Shown in pieces: positions 1-10,854 of a DNA stretch of 64,000 nt. The notes beneath the pieces are model-generated. The model made no database searches, had not been told where the DNA came from, and saw only the letters and a program-made list of their open reading frames with translations. A program made the translations under genes and the position numbers. The stretch is from Xestospongia muta (Eukaryota > Porifera > Demospongiae > Haplosclerida > Petrosiidae): positions 3,890,501 through 3,954,500 of the forward strand of contig OY848926.1 in assembly GCA_963693285.1 (NCBI GenBank), in the 5' to 3' direction. The first letter of the stretch is position 1. Every line of letters begins with the position of its first letter.

Positions 1-12
1 ATTTACTTGCAG

Positions 13-2366
13 TGCTAGTGATGGAGCTGTGTATACTGTATTGTTTGTTGTTACTGTAAGTCTACTGTAATACATTATATAAGTCATATTATATTAGATT
101 ATTGTGTGGATTGTATTGAGTTTTACTCAACGGAGAACTAAGAAAGGTCTTGAAATGTGTGGTGGAAGACCTGGTATTGTCTTGTAAGTTATCTAATGTT
201 TTCTAACTCATTTCCACATCTCTTTAGTCCTGTTAATTTTTTGAATCCAAGACATCGTCTGGTGTATGTACTAGCTTGTGGTGCTCTAGCTTCTCAGTGG
301 TTTGGAGTGTTAACACTGTCATCATATTCAACAAATGATGTTAACAAATGGGGAACACCGATTGTTAATTGTAAGTATGATAACTAATTTGAGTTGTCCT
401 TAATAATATTTCAATCTAGCCATTGTCATAATGTTTCTGGTGTCTGTGGTAATTATTATCACATATCCTATCCTGGCTTGTGTGGAGGCACCTATACCTC
501 TTGTGGGATACATTATGGGAGCCATTTATTGTGATATCTAGTTAGTGTTATATTAATATGATTCTTATATTGTTTATAATTAATATAGTTTTGTTTTACA
601 TATTTACTTGTTTGCTGAAAATCTGAAAGTGGGCTCAAATGTAGTCTCAAACTACAAACTTGTTTATGTAAGTTTATCAACTGTGTGTACTTTTCCTAAT
701 AGCAATAATGTTTATATAGTACAGCAATATAGTGGTATCTAATCTCCCTCAATTTACTTGTCTTGTTGGTATACTTATTTGGTACCACTATAAACTGATC
801 AAAGAATTATTAAGAGTTTATATGACTGGCAGTCAGTGGAAATTGGCTGTAAGTCTTTATTATAAGAACACTTGATATAAACTGGTCTCTTTGTAGATCC
901 AAGAACAACCTCATTCCATGAATCATATCAACTATGTCAAACAATTACTACAACCACCAGAGTTAGTAAATCTAACTTTTATCAAGAAACACCTCCTTAC
1001 CAGTAAATATTTATATGTTTTACATGTTTACATCTGTTTTTAGGAACCAAGTTGCCATTTCCAGTTCTAATTGTTGCTGTAGTAGTGGCTGTCATGATAT
1101 TTCAAGTAAAATTAATTTCTAATATTCAATCACTTTGTATTATAATGTATACACAATAGCTCACTGTTTTGGTCTGTTTTAATTTCCCATACTTGTTTGA
1201 TCTGTTGAGTGAATATTTTGAGGCTTTATTTGAACAATCTCCTGATTTAAAAGATAATGCTTTCTTTAGAAAACTTCCTCATTTCTTTAAAAGTCTAACA
1301 GGTATAAATAATAGATTATAGTATATTGTGAATGACTATCTCTTTAGCTATATCAGTTCTTTCTCCTATTTTTGCTACTGCCTTGTGTTGTGTTCTGTTT
1401 ATTCATTTTATATATTGTCTGAGGTAAAACTAATTTAATTATATTTACTTACTTTACTTACTACAGGCTGTATATTAAAGATCTTCATAAAAATGTTCAA
1501 TTTATTTTAACAGTGTGAGAATGTTTTTATTATATTTTAGGTCACAGTACATTCAAGAACTTTATACTCGTAGAAGCTCTACTACACAATCCTATTGTTC
1601 ATGTGTTTGTGGACATAATAATTATAGCTAATAAAGGTATTACTATAGCAGTTGGAGACCATTATATAGGCTAGTGTTATCCTTGCTTTAAATTAACAGC
1701 TGTTGGCATTTGACAGCCTTGTTTTGTTAACTAGTAGCCATAATTTTAATTATGGGCCATAAAGGTAGCATAACATTACTATAATTATTAACATTATAGT
1801 ATTATTCTTAGACAAAATAAGATGTTGAACTAAGGCTGTTACTATTGAATTCATTGATGTGTATTTTGTAGGGATTCATGTAACCATAATGTACATGTAT
1901 CAGTTAAAATAATAAATTTATTTTAAGAGTGTGAGTATGTTTCTTGTTTATTGTTGTATTGTTAAAGCAGCAGGAGACCATTATATAGGCTAGCATTATC
2001 CTTGCTTTAAATTAACAGCTGTTTTCATTTTATTGATAGCCTTGTTTTTTAAACTAGTAAATATAAAAGTAGCATACACAATGAACATAAACTAAGACAA
2101 TGTTGTTATCTTGTATTTTCTCATTTCATCAGTTTCACCAATAAAGAGACCTCTGGTGTCACAAAAAGCATACAATCGTTGGTTTGTTACATACACTCTT
2201 ATCAAAAATCCACAACTTGCCAAGTCCTTTAAAAGAAATGAACAAAGTCAGTAATAATTGATATTTCATTTCTAATTAACCCTTTATAGTGTCAGTAAAG
2301 AATCCACTGTCTTTGGATGAAGAAGCTTCTGTTACAGTGACTAATTCACTGTCAAAGAAGTTTTAA
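13..2366 (+). pseudogene. STRA6-like copy 1 (subfamily A), internally deleted and cut by the window edge
   Basis: Exons seen: 2 (13-55), 3 (98-183), 4 (228-370), 5 (420-540), 6 (589-667), 7 (720-848), 8 (897-1002), 9 (1044-1105), 10 (1160-1301), 11 (1348-1423), a stub of 12 (from 1467), then 17 (1541-1636), 18 (2133-2246) and 19 (2290-2366, TAA). The start exon lies left of the window. Exon 12 breaks off near 1488 and continues directly into intron-16 sequence, so exons 13-16 are missing, including the strongly conserved ILPRMDR block. Every remaining exon keeps the phase seen in the intact copies, which points to a recent deletion rather than slow decay. A shortened transcript could still be made: exon 12 has no donor, but skipping it is possible. 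Confidence 0.82.
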
Positions 2367-3410
2367 AATTAAAGTTTAGTTACCCCAGTCTTGTTATATA
2401 ATTATAGGAACACATTTTAATCTTGTGTAGCAATAATCATATGCACTTGTTTGTTATCTAAGGACATATTATCATCAATTTATCATCAACATGTAGGATG
2501 ACCCATTGAGAAAGATACTATCAAATTATTTACAGAGTGGTTTTATTAACTATAGCTTATAACTCAATAGTTTGTGGGGTATCTTTCATTATGGGGTCCT
2601 ATAATAATAATACAATACTAACTAGCCTCCTTATATAGACTGATGTTTGTAACCTTTTATTGCTTGTTGAGTTGTAATGACTGACAATTTATAGACTGTA
2701 AATAATAACCATTGAATAATTGATACAAGATAATTTACATTACAAACACCTTCCCAAAATTCCCTGGAAACACCCTCTATTCTATATCAAAGCTGTATCA
2801 TGACTGGCTTCTTCCTTTTTGTCTTCAATGACAGGATTCATCAGCAGGTTCCATAGATTGTAGATACTATTATCACTTTCAGTCTGTATGATTAGAGTAG
2901 TACTGTCAAGGATGCATTGATCACATTGACTTTTTCTCTTTTCAATTTAACCAATAAGACAACTAGTTTCATACAAATCAACATCATACATTTGTTGGTT
3001 ACATACTTATAAAAACTCCACAACTGACCAAATTTATATTAGAGTCAGAAGCTGCACTACTATTATCACATCAGTAGATAATGAAGACTTCACTTCTTGT
3101 ATTTATATAGCCTAATGTAACAGAGACACTGTAGATGATGTTGAAGAAATAATTAAAGCTTAGCTGATGGTATATTAGATTTCTTACTTTTTTATAATAA
3201 TTTATTATTCAAAGGTGGCATCATTGCAGTATAATGTATAACACATTAATTTTGTAATTTGAATTAGTCTTAACAGTGAAATTGAAAGTGAAATGCAGTT
3301 GTCTGGGATCAGGAAGAGTATGAGGTTATCACAATCATCTTAATTACTGTCTTAATTAAATGACCTTTCTTTTTGTCGAATCTTACTTCGAACGATGTCT
3401 TGGCACAGTT
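2367..3410. other. Spacer between copies 1 and 2, with a relic C-terminal exon
   Basis: No intact gene is present. Around 2993-3040 the plus strand is a degraded copy of the exon-18 core (the WFVTYTLIKNPQLTK region) without a usable frame. The same spacer recurs after copies 3, 5, 7, 10 and 17. The minus strand of 2797-2960 is partly open but is stopped within the region, and I do not call a gene there. Confidence 0.6.
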
Positions 3411-4123
3411 ATGACCTCTAAGTAACTCATTTTTGTATGTTTTTCGGTTAAATGATGAACTCTCTCTTGCAGTGTTAATACTATCATACTGTTTATTGTT
3501 ACTGTAAGTCAATTGTCACTAATAAAGAATGTATTAATTGTATCATATTATATTAGATTATTATGTGGATTATATTGAGTTTACTCAACGGAGAACTAAG
3601 AAAGGTCTTAAAATATGTGATGGAAGACCTGGTATTGTCTTGTGAGTTATCTAATGTTTTCTAGATCAATTTCTCTCATTTCTTTAGTCCTGTGAGCTTC
3701 TTGAATCCAGACATCGTCTGGTGTATGTACTAGCTTGTGGTGCTCTAGCTTCTGAGTGGTTTGGATTGATAGTAACAGTAACAACAAAGAATTTCAACAT
3801 TAACAAATGGGCAACACCTATTGTTCATCGTAAGAACATTATATTAGTAAATATATAAAACCTTTCATAAGTTAATAGCTTCCCTCAATTTTATTATTAT
3901 AATTTTAATCTAGTCTTTTTCATAATGTATCTTGTGTCTGTGGTAATTATTATCACATATTCTATCCTGGCTTGTGTGAAAGCACCTATACCTCTTGTGT
4001 GAAGGCACCTATACCTCTAGATATAAAAGAGGTGATCTTACTTCAGTCTGTACAAAGAAGTCGCTTTCAAATAATTTCCAGAAGTTCGGCTACACCACTG
4101 ATTATTATCAACTAATGACATAA
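3411..4123 (+). pseudogene. STRA6-like copy 2 (subfamily B), collapsed to five exons plus a tail fragment
   Basis: Exon 1 (3411-3421, ATGACCTCT..), exon 2 (3473-3503), exon 3 (3557-3641), exon 4 (3688-3829) and the start of exon 5 (from 3914) are followed near 4010-4022 by a direct join to the end of a subfamily-B terminal exon (KRGDLTSVCTKKSL..., stop 4121-4123). Exon 3 is one base short (GAGTTTACT instead of GAGTTTTACT) and exon 4 has a second one-base deletion (AATCCAGACA for AATCCAAGACA). A short duplication of the CACCTATACCTCT motif sits at the junction. About 1.6 kb of gene present in copy 6 is missing. This is a non-functional remnant. Confidence 0.82.
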
Positions 4124-4363
4124 AACATTGCATTATTTTATATACACATATTAGTATCCTACACTTAGATTTAATTTAGCCCCCCCTCCTTTACTAACGA
4201 GACAAAATAAGAATTATTAATAACTATTAATAACTTCATTATTAATTAACTTTTAGTGCATGTTTTTTGTGGAAGATCTTGACCTTCTTGTATAATTTGC
4301 CATTGAATTGTCGGCTGCTATAACGTTCTCAAATATCTTAGCTATAGAGTTAGTTGCTTTGAA
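4124..4363 (+). promoter_or_regulatory. Conserved upstream block of subfamily-A genes
   Basis: The roughly 240 bp before the ATG of copy 3 is nearly identical to the blocks before copies 5 (10614-10854), 7 (17581-17820) and 19 (61229-61469). It contains TCTTGACCTTCTTG about 90 bp upstream of the start codon. It is the only space between the stop of one unit and the ATG of the next, so it must hold the promoter unless the genes are co-transcribed. No TATA or Inr element can be assigned with confidence. Confidence 0.4.
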
Positions 4364-7300
4364 ATGGAGAATAATAATAACAAGATCAGGTAATACACTC
4401 ATGTCAAGTCTGTATACAGTCCCAATATGTATATTATATTATATGACATTATATATTTACTTGCAGTGCTAGTGATGGAGCTGTGTATACTGTATTGTTT
4501 GTTGTTGCTGTAAGTCTACTGTAATACATTATATAAGTCATATTATATTAGATTATTGTGTGGATTGTATTGAGTTTTACTCAACGGAGAACTAAGAAAG
4601 GTCTTGAAATGTGTGGTGGAAGACCTGGTATTGTCTTGTGAGTTATCTAATGTTTTCTAACTCATTTCCACATCTCTTTAGTCCTGTTAATTTTTTGAAT
4701 CCAAGACATCGTCTGGTGTATGTACTAGCTTGTGGTGCTCTAGCTTCTCAGTGGTTTGGAGTGTTAACACTGTCATCATATTCAACAAATGATGTTAACA
4801 AATGGGGAACACCGATTGTTAATTGTAAGTATGATAACTAATTTGAGTTGTCCTTAATAATATTTCAATCTAGCCATTGTCATAATGTTTCTGGTGTCTG
4901 TGGTAATTATTATCACATATCCTATCCTGGCTTGTGTGGAGGCACCTATACCTCTTGTGGGATACATTATGGGAGCCATTTGTTGTGATATCTAGTTAGT
5001 GTTATATTAATATGATTCTTATATTGTTTATAATTAATATAGTTTTGTTTTACATATTTACTTGTTTGCTGAAAATCTGAAAGTGGGCTCAAATGTAGTC
5101 TCAAACTACAAACTTGTTTATGTAAGTTTATCAACTGTGTGTACTTTTCCTAATAGCAATAATGTTTATATAGTACAGCAATATAGTGGTATCTAATCTC
5201 CCTCAATTTACTTGTCTTGTTGGTATACTTATTTGGTACCACTATAAACTGATCAAAGAATTATTAAGAGTTTATATGACTGGCAGTCAATGGAAATTGG
5301 CTGTAAGTCTTTATTATAAGAACACTTGATATAAACTGGTCTCTTTGTAGATCCAAGAACAACCTCATTCCATGAATCATATCAACTATGTCAAGCAATT
5401 ACTACAACCACCAGAGTTAGTAAATCTAACTTTTATCAAGAAACACCTCCTTACCAGTAAATATTTATATGTTTTACATGTTTACATCTGTTTTTAGGAA
5501 CCAAGTTGCCATTTCCTGTTCTAATTGTTGCTGTAGTAGTGGCTGTCATAATATTTCAAGTAAAATTAATTCCTAATATTTAATCACTTTGTATTATAAT
5601 GTATACACAATAGCTCACTGTTTTGGTCTGTTTTTACTTTCCATACTTGTTTGATCAATGGGGTGACGTGTTTGAAGCTTTACTTGAACAATCTCCTGAT
5701 TCAAAAGATAATGCTTTCTTTAGAAAACTTCCTCATTTCTTTAAAAGTCTAACAGGTATATATAATACATTATAGTATATTGCGAATGACTATCTCTTTA
5801 GCTATATCAGTTCTCTCTCCTATTTTTGCTACTATCTTGTGTTGTGTTCTGTTTATTCATTTTATATATTGTCTGAGGTAAAACTAATTTCATTATATTT
5901 ACTTACTTTACTTACTACAGGCTGTATATTAAAGATCTTCATAGCAGCAGTAAAAGTGATTTAGCATCAAGAATTAATTGGCCTTCGTTAACACTGGTTA
6001 GTACAATATAACTATATTAATGTATCCATTCCTTCTCCACTCTTCTCTCAGTCATCATCAGTTCGTTATGCTGGCTACCAGATCGCTTCTTTTATCACTG
6101 GTACTATCAATATATTATCTACACATTATATTAGTTTATACTGTCACAGCATGGATTCTCTATCAGTGGTCACTTTTGTCATTGGTCTAGCTTTAATGGC
6201 TCTTATCTTTATCCCATCAATATTTGGTTTTTACTTCTATAGACTGATGTATGTTGAAAAAAAATTACATAATAATATTTTTAAAATTATTCATAACAGT
6301 GTTGTTGTTAGCTGGGTTTTACTCATTCTTGGTACACAAATAATCATTTGTAAACTATTTTTTGTATCTAATGATAGTGCTGATTTAAAAACAGTCATTA
6401 TTGATAACAGGTTAGTTATATATTGTATGTACTTTATTTAAATAACTATTCTATTTTATTATAGACGTGCCTTCAATATGTTCTCCTATATAGTATTGCT
6501 CTACAACATGGCTACTGGATTAATGACTGCTATTATACGTGTAGGTCTATCTTTCCTATTTATGATCATGATTTTACCAAGAATGGATCGACTAATGTAC
6601 TTGAGAGGATTTGAGAAATTTGATTTAAGTAAGAACTGTCTACAATGTTTGTACTATTGCTACCAAAATTTTGATGGTAATACAAGTCTGTAAATGACAT
6701 TATGGAGTGATATACAAACTTATATGTACAATAACATGCCCATGTTGGGTTTTGTGGCGGTACGTATGATTGATTGGTTAATTAATTGGATGATAGAACA
6801 ATAACATGCCCGCCCCATGTTGGGTTTTGTGGTATGTATGATTAATCAGTTAATTGATTGAATGATAGACTTATTGATTTAACCTACACTTCAGTGTGTA
6901 TTTTCTACAGATTCATGTAACCAAAATGTACACATATCAATAAAAATGTTCAATTTATTTTAACAGTGTGGGAATGTTTTTATTATATTTTAGGTCACGG
7001 TACATTCAAGAACTTTATACTCGTAGAAGCTCTACTACACAATCCTATTGTTCATGTGTTTGTGGACACATTAACTATAGCTAATAAAGGTATTACTAGA
7101 GCAGTTGGACAGCCTTGTTTTTTTAACTAGTAGCCATAATTTTAATTATGGGCCATAAAGGTAGCATAACATTACTATAATTATTAACATTATAGTATTA
7201 TTCTTAGACAAAATAAGATGTTGAACTAAGGCTGTTACTATTGAATTCATTGATGTGTATTTTGTAGGGATTCATGTAACCATAATGTACATGTATCAGT

Positions 7301-7747
7301 TAAAATAATAAATTTATTTTAAGAGTGTGAGTATATTTCTTGTTTCTTGTTGTATTGTTAAAGCAGCAGGAGACCATTATATAGGCTAGCATTATCATTA
7401 CTTTAAATTAACAGCTGTTGGCATTTCATAGCCTTGTTTTTTAACTAGTAAATATAAAAATAGCATACACAATGAACATAAACTAAGACAATGTTGTTAT
7501 CTTGTCTTTTCTCATTTCATCAGTTTCACCAATAAAGAGACCTCTGGTGTCACAAAAAGCATACAATCGTTGGTTTGTTACATACACACTTATCAAAAAT
7601 CCACAACTTGCCAAGTCCTTTAAAAGAAATGAACAAAGTCAGTAAATCATCTAGTCAAATTGATATTTTATTTATAATTAACCCTCTATAGTGTCAGTGA
7701 AGAATCCACTGTTTATGGATGAAGAAGCTTTCTTTTATAGTGACTAA
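4364..7747 (+). pseudogene. STRA6-like copy 3 (subfamily A), full 19-exon structure with one frameshift
   Basis: All 19 exons are present: 4364-4389, 4467-4509, 4552-4637, 4682-4824, 4874-4994, 5043-5121, 5174-5302, 5351-5456, 5498-5559, 5614-5755, 5802-5877, 5921-5996, 6052-6100, 6150-6248, 6300-6410, 6465-6628, 6994-7089, 7524-7637, 7692-7747. Splice sites and phases match the intact copies. Exon 14 is 99 nt instead of 100 because CTCTATACAGTGG has become CTCTATCAGTGG near 6163. This shifts the frame in a membrane segment and gives an early stop. Everything else is open, so this is either a very young pseudogene or an assembly error. The alternative tail (exon 19 ending DEEAFFYSD) is shared with copy 17. 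Confidence 0.82.
6728..6870. repeat. Two-unit tandem repeat in intron 16
   Basis: Two units of about 70 bp each carry AACATGCCC...ATGTTGGGTTTTGTGG followed by a TTAATTxATTGGATGATAGA segment. Two units also occur in intron 16 of copies 5, 7, 10 and 19; copy 17 has one (57412-57480). The unit count is therefore a useful marker of relationship between copies. Confidence 0.7.
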
Positions 7748-8722
7748 TTCACTGTCAAAGAAGTTTTAAAATTGAAGTTTAGTTACCCCAGTCTTGTTAT
7801 ATAATTATAGGAACACATTTTGATCTTGTGTAGCAATAATTGTATGCACTTGTGCGTTACCTAAGGACATATTATCATCAATTTATCATCAACATGTAGG
7901 ATGACCCATTGAGAAAGATACTATCAAATTATTTATAGAGTGGTTTTATTAACTATAACTTATAACTCAATAGTTTGCAGGGTATCTTTCATTATGGGAT
8001 CCTATAATAATAAGACAATACTAGCTAGCCTATTTATATAGACTGATGCTCGTAAACCTTTTATTGCTTGTTGAGTTGTAATGATTGATGATTTATAGGC
8101 TGTAAGGTAATGACCATTGAATAATTGATACAAGATAATTTACATTACAAACACCTTCCCAAAATTCCCTGGAAACACCCTCTATCCTATATCAAAGCTG
8201 TACCATGACTGGCTTCTTCCTTTCTGTCTCCAAGGACAGGATTCATCAGCAGGTTCCATAGATTGTAGATACTATTATCACTTTCAGTCTGTATGATTAG
8301 AGTAGTACTGTCAAGGATGCATTGATCATATTGACTTTCTCTCTTTTCAATTTAACCAATAAGACAACTAGTTTCGTACAAATCAACATCATACACTTGT
8401 TGGTTACATACTTATAAAAACTCCACAACTGACCAAATTTATATTAGAGTCAGAAGCTGCACTACTATTATCACATCAGTAGATAATGAAGACTTCACTT
8501 CTTGTATTTATATAGCCTAATGAAACAGAGACACTGTAGATGATGTTGAAGAAATAATTAAAGCTTAGCTGATGGTATATTAGATTTCTTACTTTTTTAT
8601 AATAATTTATTATTCAAAGGTGGCATCATTGCAGTATAATGTATAACACATTAATTTTGTAATTTGAATTAGTCTTAACAGTGAAATTGAAAGTGAAATG
8701 CAGTTGTCTGGGCTCAGGGAGG
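7748..8722. other. Spacer between copies 3 and 4
   Basis: Same spacer type as 2367-3410, with the degraded exon-18 relic at about 8399-8446. It ends abruptly near 8722, where it joins the interior of exon 4 of copy 4. No gene is seen. Confidence 0.6.
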
Positions 8723-9478
8723 GTACTAGCTTGTGGTACTCTAGCTTCTGAGTGGTTTGGACTGTTAGTAACAGTAACAACAAAGAATTTCAACATTAAC
8801 AAATGGACAACACCTATTGTTCATTGTAAGAACATTATATTAGTAGATATATAAAACATTTCATAAGTTAATAACTTCCCTCAATTTTATTATTATAATT
8901 TTAATCTAGTCTTTTTCATAATGTATCTTGTGTCTGTGGTAATTATTATCACATATTCTATCCTGGCTTGTGTGGAGGCACCTATACCTCTTGTGGGATA
9001 CATTATAGGAGCCATTTATTGTGATATTTAGTTAGTGTTATATTAATACGCTATCTATTGCATATAATTATTATAGTTTACCATTGTCTATTTATGAATT
9101 TGCTATAAATCTGGAGTCAGACTCAGGTTTATCCTCAAATGTGAAGGCTGTTTTTGTAAGTTAATAATACTTTTTTAATATATATATAATAATTTTATAT
9201 AGTACAGTATTGCAGTGGTATCTAATGTTCCTCATATTACTTGTCTTGTTGGTATAATTATTTGGTACCACTACAAACTGATCAAAGAATTATTAAAACT
9301 TTATAAATAGAAATTAAAATTAGCTGCTGTAAGTCTTTGCTATGAGAATGGTTGACATAGTGATATTTTTATAGATCCAGGAACAGCTTCCTTCCATGAA
9401 TCATATTAATTATGTCAAAACGTTATTACAACTCCAGAGTTAGTATCTCCTAGTTTAGTTTATAGTCTATATCATTAA

Positions 9479-9528
9479 ACTTTTTATATCCAATATATCC
9501 CAGCTGGGATATATTGGATATAAAAAGT
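9479..9528. repeat. Palindromic MITE-like element, perfect 25-bp arms
   Basis: ACTTTTTATATCC...CCCAG is followed immediately by its exact reverse complement, giving a 50-bp perfect palindrome centred at 9503/9504. The flank TAACACTGG on the right is the inverted counterpart of CCAGTGTTA, which is present on the left only at 29255. A second palindrome lies at 9548-9569. The element occupies the place of the lost exons 8b-11 in copies 4, 6 and 18. Confidence 0.85.
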
Positions 9529-9547
9529 AACACTGGATTAAACTTAA

Positions 9548-9569
9548 GAATTGCACTGCAGTGCAATTC
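9548..9569. repeat. 22-bp perfect palindrome GAATTGCACTG/CAGTGCAATTC
   Basis: A perfect inverted repeat centred on CTGCAG. It is also present after the palindrome in copy 6 (about 16511-16532). In copy 18 a five-base loss reduces it to a 17-bp odd palindrome near 60150. Confidence 0.8.
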
Positions 9570-10854
9570 GTTGAATATGATGTCAGATTGAAGTGCATAT
9601 GTGAATCCACAGTAACAAGCATCTTATTTTCTTTGTTTAATTTTAACCCATTAGCTAATTTAAAGTCAGTTTCATAGTATGTGATCAGTGTGATGTTTGC
9701 TTTTCTATCAAAAAGTTTCCTACTTGCATTACCATCCTCAATTTCTTACCATACAGATTAAATATAAAGGAATTACAAAGTGTATGAAGAGGAGTATTTG
9801 AGTCAATATCAAGTATTGATCAGCCTGCAAAGACATTGGTAAGAATAATATTACTATTATATAAGGATTTGAGAAATGTGATTCGAGTAAGCTACTCTCA
9901 AATAACACTTACAATAAAGCCATTGATATCATTATTAGATCACGGTACATTCAAGAACTTTATACTCATATAAATTTTGCTATATAATCCTATTGTCCAT
10001 GTGTTTGTGGACATGTTAGCTGAAATATTCAACAAACCAGGTAGTATTAAAATAAAAGCTATATTTCACTGCACAAATAGAATACTTGCATACCAATGAA
10101 CTTTATCATGCAGAGTCATACCATATTTGGGCAAGGATTTGGTATCTGTTTATCTATTCAGTTTCACCATAGAAATTATATAGACACATATGGTCAGTTA
10201 GTCTATATAATCTATGGTTTCAGCTACTCCTATTTTGCTTACTAATTGTTTAAAACTACCACTTTGCCTACTAATTTAAATTATTTAAAATTAACTATTT
10301 ATGATAATTTTATTAAAATACCAGTATTCTAAGACTGGTGAAGTCATAACAAACACAAATGTCTTCATATAAAAGTACATGTATTGTTATATTCAATTTT
10401 TTTATTTTTTGTTTAGTTATATCAGCCACTAGACCTCGTGTCTCACAAAAAGCATACAATCATTGGTTTGTTACATACACACTTATCAAAAATCCTCAAC
10501 TGACAAAATCCTATAAAAGAGGTGATCTTACTTCAGTCTGTACAAAGAAGTCGCTTTCAGATAATTTCCAGAAGTTCGGCTACACCACTGATTATTATCA
10601 ACTAATGACATAAAACATTGCATTATTTTATATACACATATTAGTATCCTACACTTAGATTTAATTTAGCGCCCCCTCCCTTACTAACGAGACAATATAA
10701 GAATTATTAATAACTATTAATAACTTCATTATTAATTAACTTTTAGTGCATGCTTTTTTGTGGAAGATCTTGACCTTCTTGTATAATTTGCCACTGAATT
10801 GTCGGCTGCTATAACATTCTCAAATATCTTAGCTATAGAGTTAGTTGCTTTGAA

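Larger units (their letters stand above)
8723..10613 (+). pseudogene. STRA6-like copy 4 (subfamily B), 5' truncated
   Basis: Exons 1-3 and the start of exon 4 are gone: spacer sequence runs straight into exon 4 at 8723. Exon 4 (to 8825), exon 5 (8910-9030), exon 6 (from about 9077), exon 7 and exon 8a (from 9376) follow. Exons 8b-11 are replaced by the palindromic element at 9479. An exon-12-like piece (9767-9839) carries an in-frame TGA, exons 13-16 are reduced to a 3' scrap of exon 16, and exon 17 (about 9936-10041) has TAA where the intact copies read GAA. The terminal exon (10417-10613) stays open and encodes the B-type tail ending YYQLMT. Copy 18 is its near-identical duplicate. Confidence 0.82.

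Noticed and set aside
3309..3512. Minus-strand frames of 64-68 codons before B and C genes (also at 15264, 22241 and 32967)
   Set aside because: They are the complement of exons 1-2 and upstream DNA of these genes, kept open only because the region is duplicated.
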